In this document: piece after piece, positions 56,401 to 64,000 of the stretch
Position numbering within the stretch: the stretch's first letter is position 1
How the letters are laid out: each line of letters opens with the position of its first letter
Assembly: GCF_902686445.1 (NCBI RefSeq)
Contig: NC_062218.1
Span: 132,116,594 to 132,180,593 of the forward strand
Direction of reading: 5' to 3'
Length of the DNA stretch: 64,000 nucleotides
DNA from: Sciurus carolinensis
Lineage: Eukaryota; Chordata; Mammalia; Rodentia; Sciuridae
Position numbers and translations under genes: made by a program
The notes under the pieces: generated by a model
Databases searched by the model: none
What the model was told of the DNA's origin: nothing
Seen by the model: only the letters and a program-made list of their open reading frames with translations

Positions 56401-57935
56401 TAAAGATAGCTATTATACAAGCAGAATATATTTTTACTCTTACTAATTTCATTTTGTAAAACTGCTACCTATTAATGTTTTGCAGAAGTAGCTGCTTCAA
56501 GAACACGCAACCTAGGTAACTTGTGATAATAAGCCATCACCTAACAGATAGTGGTAACAGATACCAGAACAGATAGTGGTAACTTCCAGAACTAATGCAG
56601 ACTCCAGTTAGATAAAAGGGTAAATAACTGTAAAGTTATGGACATTAAAGTTAAAGCCCAGTACTTTATGACTGGTGAGACTGACTTGCTGGATGATTAA
56701 GATCAAACTTAGAGATTGGAATTAAATACAGAAGGCAAGATAGACCAGTATTTGGATCTTTTGCCCTCAGTCAGCCTGAACCCAGGGAATAAGAGGACTT
56801 CTCTAAGGAGCGCTGCAACTCTGGGTCACACAACCTCCTGACCAAGGAGATTGTTGAGACTAGAGGATGAAAAAATCGCTCAGTGTATCTGCTGCAGAGG
56901 AGGGTCATGGAAAAAGGGAGACATCCCTTAATGCTTCCAAAGGAAGTCACCTCATCAAGGAGACCCTGCCTAACCAATGGCACTGGTGGAGCTAAGAAGC
57001 TGCCCTTAAGTTCTCTACAAGTGGCCCCTGTGGGAACTCAGCTGACTCTTTAACAAGACAGGAACCAGGTCAATTTGACCAACTTGATCTTAGACACCCA
57101 GCAAAACAGTTAAAACCAAAATATAACCATTCTTGGGCATTTAAAAGAAATAATAGTTAAATGTAACTTAAGATGTACACTTGTATTAACCCACTAGAAT
57201 AAAGACTGGAAGCTACAAATGAAAGATTCTTCAGCAAATGTGCCTGATAACTATCAAGAGAAACTGCCAGAGTCAGAAGTTTTTTGTCAGTTTAAGGCCT
57301 GCAGACCTTCCTAAGCTACACAGGTAGACTTAATCTATGTTTGCTCGTATGATTACCTAGCCCTAAGTAACAGAAGTATAGAGCTCTCTACTAAACACAG
57401 GTTATACCAATAAAGGGATATTTTACAAAATCAGATGACTTAAGTAGCTTAACTATATTTTCTGGGGACATCTATGACATTAAGAGTTAAATGTTGTGTT
57501 TACATTCCTGATAACCTGGACAATGTTAAAGTTCCCAAATAAAGGCCTTGTCCTCTCCAGCCTTTTGCTAGGCCTAGTTATGGGAACAATTTCTCAGTTC
57601 TTCCACCTCCTGGTGAGAGATTGACTTCTGTCATTTTCATGATACTCAGTAGAATGTTCCAGATGCTGCAACATTTACTTTGTACTAATCTCATTTCAGT
57701 ACTCATGTCTTTTTGTTCTTCTATCATAGAAGCACCCACCCCCAGGTGACTTTACAACCTGCTCTTCCCCAACCAGGCTTCTACTTTGGACCCCTCGATT
57801 GACCCAATTTTTTAAAAAAAAGGAACTCCAAACTGCTTGCCCCTCACTGCCCCCTTTCAGCTTCGAAGCAGCCAGAACAATCGGCGCCCCCTTTTCCTTA
57901 AAGCAGTTGGGAGTTCCTATAGCTAAAGGGGGGAA
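53500..57935 (+). repeat. Class I ERV interior carried inside the provirus
   Basis: From about 53,706 to 55,010 this is the reverse complement of the host flanks (59,252-59,870 and 50,447-51,263). From about 56,200 on it matches, inverted, the ERV interior at 29,930-33,090. It is AT-rich with no long open frame and no recognisable pol or env domains. It ends in a purine tract (AAAGGGGGGAA, 57,925-57,935) immediately before the family A LTR. Confidence 0.75.
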
Positions 57936-58378
57936 TGAAGCCAGAATTAAGGACAGGTAGTTAGTGTAGAAATAGGGAATTGGGTCAATTCGAGGAAATG
58001 AAGCCATGAAGCCATATGCCTTTGGAAGTTGGAGACTGCCCCTGGAAGAATGGAATGTCAAGGATCTCCGGAGCCCACTGATTACCAAATTTACCTGCCT
58101 TTATCAAGGACTGCAAGCAAGGAGATGCTAATTAATGCCCCTGGGCCCTTACCTGCCTGAATCACCTTAGCCCTCCCCCTGCCCATGGTTTCTCACTTAA
58201 TGCAAAACCAGGCCTAGTCACGTAGGCAGGAAGGAGAGAGAGGTAAGGGGGGAGAGAACTGAAGAACAAAAGAGACTTTAACCTATAAAAGATGTAGGGT
58301 GCACTCACTTCTTGGGACTTTTAGAATATCAGCCATGGCCCCCTTCTCCCTGCTGGGAGAAGTATGTATTATTCCCTT
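57936..58378 (+). repeat. LTR family A, copy 4, cut short
   Basis: Starts TGAAGCCAGAATTAAGG right after the purine tract, as a true 3' LTR should, and carries the CTATAAAAGATG TATA region (about 58,284). It stops near 58,378, before the AATAAA signal found in the other three copies, and abuts unrelated sequence. Confidence 0.8.
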
Positions 58379-58508
58379 TAAACAATCCAGACTATGGTCC
58401 TTACTCAACAGTACCAAATGGTTAAGCAAACTGATGAATACTCTCCATAACCGAGGCAGGATGGACAAATGGATATAGGATTCTATCCATGATAAAGAAA
58501 AAGGGGGG
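58379..58508 (+). pseudogene. Gammaretroviral env tail remnant and purine tract
   Basis: The reading at about 58,395-58,440 (with a VLTQQY motif) resembles the cytoplasmic tail of the gammaretroviral transmembrane envelope protein. It ends with a purine tract (AAAAAGGGGGGAA, about 58,498-58,510) directly before LTR B. Only the last few tens of codons are present, so no envelope protein can be made. Confidence 0.7.
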
Positions 58509-58510
58509 AA

Positions 58511-58950
58511 TGAAAGGCCCCGCTCCCGTCCTTGACGGATGGGGTCTCCGGGCAACCGCACATTCCTCGGACAAATGTCTCTTGACAACCTTGGTAAGCA
58601 CAGGGGCCCAGCGGTCCTGTTTGTCTTTGAGACAGTTAGCAGCACAGATACCACCCTGCTCTCAACAGCACGCCCTGCCCGGAGGCCGTTACACTGATAA
58701 GCAGGAACCATGAAGATGTCAAGCAAAAATTTGAAAAATAACCTTACCCTTTAGGTGACCTATGTGCTGGATTCAAAATAGCCAATAAGAAACCTGTTGC
58801 TTACCGCGCACGCGAAACCTGCCCCTTCACCCTATAAAAACCCTGTGCCCCAAAGCCCGGAGAAGGCGCCACTCTGGGACTGACGTTCACTATCTGCCAT
58901 TTTTGCACAGTAGGATAGGGCCTCTACCTTCCTGTGTTCATAAAATAAAG
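58511..58950 (+). repeat. LTR family B (gammaretrovirus type), U3-R part
   Basis: Starts TGAAAGGCCCC after the purine tract, the standard start of gammaretroviral LTRs. It has CCAATAAG and a CCTATAAAAACC TATA box (about 58,832) and a polyadenylation signal AATAAA (58,944-58,949). Sequence changes to the IAP-like purine tract immediately after that signal, so U5 is missing. Confidence 0.8.
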
Positions 58951-58960
58951 AAGGGGGAGC

Positions 58961-59245
58961 TGTGGCGAGCCACCTCGCCACCATGATAAGATGGCGCTGG
59001 TTTCCTGAAGTGCTTTCTAGGTAAACAAGCCCATATTTGGTTGAGCCAACTGTTGCAAATGGGAGCACCTATGAACATAGGCCAAGTGGCAGGAGTAGAT
59101 TGGCTATTGCAGGAATATAAAAGTGTATGAATTTGGCTCAAGAAAGAGAAGAAGAAAAACCATGGTTTTATAACAATAAGGTCCTTATTAAATTGCTGAA
59201 GGAAGATTCCTGTGTCGTGCTTTCTTGCGGGCGAGGGACACGACA
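58961..59245 (+). repeat. 3' LTR of IAP-like provirus (285 bp)
   Basis: Same length and ends as the 5' LTR, preceded by the purine tract AAGAAGGGGGAGC (58,948-58,960). Confidence 0.95.
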
Positions 59246-59251
59246 ATCCTA

Positions 59252-60296
59252 TATATGTCAAATCTAATTTACTTATTTTACTGTAAAAACCAAGACATCA
59301 GAGAAGTGTATTTAACAGTATTTGCCATCTCTTTCTTGTTGAAAATTCATAAAAATAATAGATGTTAGACATTTTATAGACATCAACATTTTATTAGTTT
59401 GACCACCTAGAGAGGCATAATTTTAAAGACATTTTACCTTAATTTGTTGACCCAATTTAAATTGAACCTTTTTAAATCACATTAATTAAAGATATATGGA
59501 TTCATTTTTAATTTTAATTCATGAGCACTCATTATCTATATGCCAATGTTGATCTCATGTACATGATATATGGATGCATATATATGGACAGACGACACTA
59601 TGTACACATAACACAAAAGCAAAGACCTTGTAGATTTTTGTAGGTGAATCTCCATTGCAATGTTACAGATATTTAAAAACTCCACTTGAATAAAAGTAGG
59701 ACTGATCAGAAAAACATTAAAATCATGAGCTCAAAAAAAAAATAGAATTTGAGAAAAAACACAAGAGTCTTAGAAAAAATGACAAGGCCATTAATTATTT
59801 TAGTAAAGCACCATACAATTTACTTTTGGGCTTAGATTAGCATGAGTTCAGGTAAGAGACACTCCCCCCAACCTTGGGTCTGGGATTAGTCTCTTACTGA
59901 GCCTACAGGCTTTTTCCATTTACATTTCAATGTAAGCCTTGACTGAGAACTGGAAGGAGCTGAGGGAAATTGCTGGTTTGAGCAGAAACTTCATGCCTAG
60001 AGCACCTTAACCATTTTTTTCCAGCTGGTAATCAGACAAGTTTGGATATGGAAGAAAATTATGAGACCTTATTTTCCATACCTTTAAGAATAAAGCTACT
60101 ATGTTAGGCTCCTTATTGAGATATACCATTGGATAGTCAGCTGGCTTGTCCATGGTCGCCTGTCCAGTATTTTTGGGGTGACTAATTTTAGGCTTAGTTT
60201 TCTCCCAGTGATGAACAGGTTAAATCTTGCTCCATAGGTAAGCTGAGTATAGGGGCTTGAAGTAAGACCCCTTTTTGATATCTTAAAAACCTTTCA
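59252..60296 (-). repeat. Host class I ERV, right flank to retrocopy
   Basis: From 59,252 to about 59,870 it matches, inverted, the provirus interior at 53,706-54,270. From about 60,296 down to 59,950 the minus strand reads, with breaks, like the region between reverse transcriptase and RNase H of a gammaretrovirus-type pol. The retrocopy at 60,297-62,380 separates it from the rest of that pol. Confidence 0.65.
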
Positions 60297-62385
60297 GGGG
60301 GGCCAGGTGGAGGGACGGCTTAGACGCACATCATCCACAGTCCCTCGGGACTGGAGGGACTCGTGAGCCGAAGCCCAGAAATCCGGGGGTGGATAAGACA
60401 CCGCATCCCCCCAAATTCCCGTAAGCACCCCTTACTCCATCCTGCGCCCAAATACCTTAGCTAGACCCCCTTCCCTCTCTTTACTCTCCAAACTCTGCCG
60501 GGACAGATCTCTGCCACCACCGCTCCCACTCTGAGGGAGAAACTCAGAGATCCTGACCTCTTTTGGGGACCCTTTTGGTGACCACAAAAGGATTTGATCA
60601 CTCAGGACAAAGCTGCCAGAGGAGCTCTGGACAACTGCTGGCAGCCAACAGAGTCCCTAGAGGTGGAGCTCAGAGTGATGCACTGACAATGACCGGGTGT
60701 CTTCCAGTTGCTGGCCTCCGATGCCTGACCAGGGACAGTGGGATGGCTGCGCAGGGCACACCATGCTTCCTCCTGACCTTTCGACTTCGACGAGACCATC
60801 GTGGAGGAAAACAGCGACGACTCGATGGAGCGCGCTGCGCCAGGCCAGCGGCTGCCCGAGAGCCTGAGAGCCACCTACCGCGAGGGCTTCTACAACGAGT
60901 ACATGCAGCGCGTCTTCAAGTACCTGGGTGAGCAGGGCGAGCGGCCGCGGGACCTGTACGCTATCTACGAGGCCATCCCCCTGTCTCCGGGTATGGGAGA
61001 TTTGCTACAGTTTGTGGCCAAGCAGAGCTCCTGCTTCGAAGTTATTCTCATTTCGGATGCCAACACTTTCGATGTGGAGAGCGCCCTGCGTGCCGCCGGC
61101 CACCACGGCGTGTTCAGTCGCATCCTCAGCAACCCCTCTGGGCCTGACGCTCGGGGACTGCTGGTGCTGCGGCCCTTCCACACACACAGCTGCACGCGCT
61201 GCCCAGCCAACATGTGCAAGCACAAGGTGCTCAGCGACTACCTGCGTGAGCGGGCCCACGATGGTGTGCACTTCCAGCGCCTCTTCTACGTGGGCGATGG
61301 TGCGAACGATTTCTGCCCCATGGGGCTGCTGGCGGGCGGTGATGTGGCCTTCCCGCGCCGTCGCTACCCCATGCACCGCCTCATTCAGGAGGCACAAAAG
61401 GCCGAGCCCAGCTCCTTCCGCGCCAGCGTGGTGCCCTGGGAAACCGCCACCGATGTGTGCCTCCATCTGCAACAGGTGCTGAAGACGTGCTGAGCACTGC
61501 CGCCTGGAGGGGGCGCCCCGGCTAGAGGGCTGAGGAAGGGCAGGGAGGGGGAATTGGGAAAGACAAACCTAGTTTTACTACTCCCTCTTCCCTTTTCGCT
61601 TTGCTATGTCCCTCCGGTAATTTCTGGAATTTCGTTCTGGGAGAGGTTCTGAACGGTCCCTATCTATGCAGTTGACCCAGATCTGCTGCCCTCCCCAGTA
61701 CCACGGCAAACAGTTCGATTCTGGAGTCTGTCCATAGCAGAGTGGTGTGCATACCCTGAAGGACAGCAGCGTTTCCAAAACCCTGTGCTCCGAACTGGGA
61801 GGAAGGGGCTCCTTGGCAGATGAGAAAACGAACACCTCCCACTGCTTTAACTGTTGCCTCGGCTGCGTAACCTCCCCTCCCCCAGTCTTCTCTCAAGGGG
61901 ACCCAGGACCCCAAGCTCCTCATGGCCGCACCGGACTTTCCGTGGAGACAGATGATACTCTCTGCTGACAGCTCCAGACCTCCTCGATCTTGCTTCAGCC
62001 ACGGAAATCCCACACTATTTCTGTACTCGCAACACCTTGCCGACCCCCTCCCAGCCCACCAGCACCTCTAAATGGAAAAAAACAAAAAAACAACAAAACA
62101 AAACAAGACCCAGAGGGAACAGTCGCCTCCTGGTGGTAGAACGAGGTAGCACACCGTCCACCTCGGTTAAGACCAGCCAGGGACTTCACAGCGTGCGAAG
62201 GTATCTCCTCGCACCAAGTCTCCTCTATGCAGCAAGAGCCCAGGGACTTCACCAAAATCATCCTCCACGTCCCCCTCTTTCCATATGGGACAGATGTTTT
62301 AAAGCAGAGTCAGGGAAAACCAAGCCCCTTCTCCCTCTGGTGTTTGAGAACTATAAAGGAGGTGAAGGGGGAAAAAAAAAAAAAA
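60297..62385 (+). pseudogene. PHOSPHO1: PHOSPHO1 processed pseudogene (retrocopy)
   Basis: PHOSPHO1 is a HAD-family phosphatase that releases phosphate from phosphocholine and phosphoethanolamine in matrix vesicles during bone mineralisation. The copy has about 390 bases of 5' UTR, an ATG at 60,689, and family text through to a TGA at 61,491-61,493 (ending QQVLKTC). One extra T in the run at 60,779-60,781 shifts the frame exactly at the catalytic DxDxT motif; downstream the frame is open for the rest of the protein, including [11 protein letters not shown] near 61,291-61,323. A 3' UTR of about 880 bases ends in an A run (62,372-62,385). The 12-bp duplication AAAAACCTTTCA flanks it (60,285-60,296 and 62,381-62,392), and the site TCTT/AAAAA fits L1 endonuclease. 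It is full length and little decayed, so recent. The frameshift should abolish activity. Confidence 0.95.
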
Positions 62386-62392
62386 CCTTTCA

Positions 62393-63107
62393 TATGCTCT
62401 GGTACCCATATGGGGGCAATTTTTCCTTGGTGTAGAGTTTCTTTAAGGAAACTATAAAGAGACTTAACTAATTCTCTATACCCAGGAATCCAAAGCCTAC
62501 AGTATCCAGTTATCCCTTGGAAGCCTCTGAGTTGCCTTATGGTCTGGGGCAGAAGATAGTGCCCCATGAGGGTTATTCTTTCCGGTCATAATGTGTGGAT
62601 TCCTTAGGACAGTTGCAATACTAAATATTGAAACTGTTGATGTCATAATTGAGCTTTCTTTTTTGAGATCTTGTAACCCCTATCAGTTAAGAAGTTTAGG
62701 AATTCTGTAATGTCCTTTTGACATTCCTCCTATGTGGTGGCACATAGAAGGATATCAGCTACATATTGGAGAACAATTACAGATGTTTTATCTCTGAATT
62801 TTGCCAAGTTCTTAGCTAGGGTTTTTCTGAACAGGTGAGGGCCATCTCTAAAACCTTGAGACAACACTGTCCAGGTTAGGTGAGATCCACTATCTGGTTC
62901 TTTAAACAATGTCAAAAACAATGTCAACAGACATTGAGATTGAGAGTCTAGGGTATACAGAAGAAGGCATCTTTAAATCTAACACAGTAAACCAAGCAGC
63001 ACCTGGAATTTCAGATAACAGGGTATATGGATTAAGAATTACAGGGTGGAAGGAATTGATGGCTTCATTAATTATTCTAAGGTTTTGGACGAGGTGTCAT
63101 TTCCCCA
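62393..63107 (-). pseudogene. pol: Gammaretrovirus-like pol (reverse transcriptase), broken
   Basis: On the minus strand the reverse transcriptase is readable in order, with several frame changes: a fingers region (about 63,100-62,950), the palm segment with a QGFRD motif (about 62,840), the active-site region (about 62,770-62,750) where the YxDD motif reads YVAD, and the connection region with GITGYCRLWIPGY (62,520-62,480). It continues after the PHOSPHO1 retrocopy at 60,296. The lost aspartate, frameshifts and two insertions make it inert. It belongs to the host ERV on the minus strand. Confidence 0.85.
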
Positions 63108-63109
63108 TC

Positions 63110-64000
63110 TGGCTTTTTTTTTATTGTAAACAAATGGGATACATGTTGTTTCTCTGTTTGTACATGGCATAAAAGCATACCATTTGTGTAATCATAAATT
63201 TACATAGGGTAATGTTGTTGGATTCATTCTGTTATTTTTTCCCTTCCCCCCACCCCTCCCACCCCTCTTTTCCCTCTATACAGTCCTTCCTTCCTCCATT
63301 CTTGCCCCCCTGCCTAACCCTAACTCTAACCCTAACACTAACCCCTCCCACCCCACATTATGTGTCATCATCCACTTATTAGCAATATCATTCGTCTTTG
63401 GTTTTTTGAGATTGACTTATCTCACTTAGCATGATATTCTCCAGTTTCATCCATTTGCCTGCAAATGCCATAATTTTATCATTCTTTATGGCTGAGTAAT
63501 ATTCCATTGTATATATATACCACATTTTCTTTATCCATTCATCAATTGAAGGACATCTAGGTTGGTTCCACAATCTGGCTATTGTGAACTGAGCAGCTAT
63601 GAACATTGATGTGGCTGTATCTCTGTAATATGCTGATTTTAAGTCCTTTGGGTATAGGCCAAAGAGTGGGATAGCTGGGTCAAATGGTGGTTCCATTCCA
63701 AGTTTTCTAAGGAGTCTCCATACTGCTTTCCAGAGTGGCTGCACTAATTTGCAGCCCCACCAGCAATGTATGAGTGTACCTTTCTCCCCACATCCTCGCC
63801 AACACCTGTTGTTGCTTGTATTCTTGATAATCGCCATTCTAATTGGGGTGAGATGGAATCTTAGGGTGGTTTTGATTTACATTTCTCTTATTACTAGAGA
63901 TGTTGAACATTTTTCCATATTTTTGTTGATTGCTTGTAGATCTTCTTCTGTGAAGTGTCTATTCATTTCCTTAGCCCATTTGTCGATTGGATTATTTGCA
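63110..64000 (-). repeat. L1 3' part, minus strand, runs off the window
   Basis: The T run at 63,112-63,122 is the poly(A) tail. The 3' UTR lies at 63,123-63,420 and includes a polypurine/telomere-like tract (63,316-63,352). From 63,837 to 63,388 the ORF2 C-terminal region is open for 149 residues, with [17 protein letters not shown]. It is the least decayed L1 in the window; its upstream part lies beyond 64,000. Confidence 0.92.

Larger units (their letters stand above)
51264..59251 (+). mobile_element. IAP-like composite provirus with 6-bp target duplication
   Basis: A provirus bounded by ATCCTA (51,264-51,269 and 59,246-59,251). Order: 5' LTR 51,270-51,554; tRNA-Phe primer site 51,557-51,574; leader with splice donor and three stem-loop repeats; gag 51,814 to about 53,481; non-coding class I ERV cargo about 53,500-58,950; purine tract 58,948-58,960; 3' LTR 58,961-59,245. 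The 6-bp duplication, Phe primer site and betaretroviral gag place it with IAP-like class II ERVs. I see no protease, integrase, reverse transcriptase or env of its own class, so it should depend on helper enzymes. The LTRs differ at 3 of 285 positions, so it is young. How the cargo was acquired is not known. Confidence 0.9.

Noticed and set aside
61005..61482. Long open frames overlapping the PHOSPHO1 frame on both strands
   Set aside because: They arise from GC-rich codon usage of the retrocopy; only the frame ending at 61,493 matches a protein family.

Overview
This is mammalian, almost certainly rodent and probably sciurid (squirrel, marmot or ground squirrel), nuclear DNA. The evidence is the repeat content: tRNA-derived ID SINEs, B1-ID composite SINEs of the kind called MEN in squirrels, several L1 copies sharing one 3' UTR, and many LTRs of at least three retroviral classes. 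There is no bacterial-style gene organisation. Only one gene in the window has an intact reading frame.

Layout. 1-4.6 kb: old repeats and unassigned sequence. 4.58-5.87 kb: a decayed immunity-related GTPase (IRG) gene that still has a splice acceptor in front of its coding exon. 5.9-16.1 kb: a dense field of LTRs in both orientations, including a 72-bp inverted repeat with one mismatch. 16.4-17.4 kb: a FAM210B retrocopy with a young solo LTR in its 5' part. 18-29.3 kb: SINEs, L1 pieces, a 450-bp solo LTR and a second copy of the young solo LTR. 29.4-33.1 kb: a minus-strand class I ERV fragment holding a DPH5 retrocopy. 33.1-42.5 kb: L1, MIR, a 741-bp LTR and unassigned stretches. 43.03-43.98 kb: an intact olfactory receptor gene of family 2. 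44.6-49.7 kb: a long, inactivated minus-strand L1.

50.4-63.1 kb is a stack of nested insertions. The host is a minus-strand gammaretrovirus-like ERV with broken pol. Into it went a young IAP-like provirus (51,270-59,245) with a 6-bp target duplication, 285-bp LTRs differing at 3 sites, a tRNA-Phe primer site and a mostly open gag. Its interior lacks recognisable pol; it holds several kb of class I ERV sequence in the opposite orientation to the flanks. A PHOSPHO1 retrocopy (60,297-62,380) with a 12-bp target duplication sits in the same host ERV. A young L1 closes the window.

The protein-coding remnants have no shared pathway. IRG and family 2 olfactory receptor genes are neighbours on mouse chromosome 11, so the window may come from the equivalent block; that is inference. 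I see no convincing previously unknown functional system. The composite IAP-like provirus is the most unusual structure and the best candidate for follow-up.
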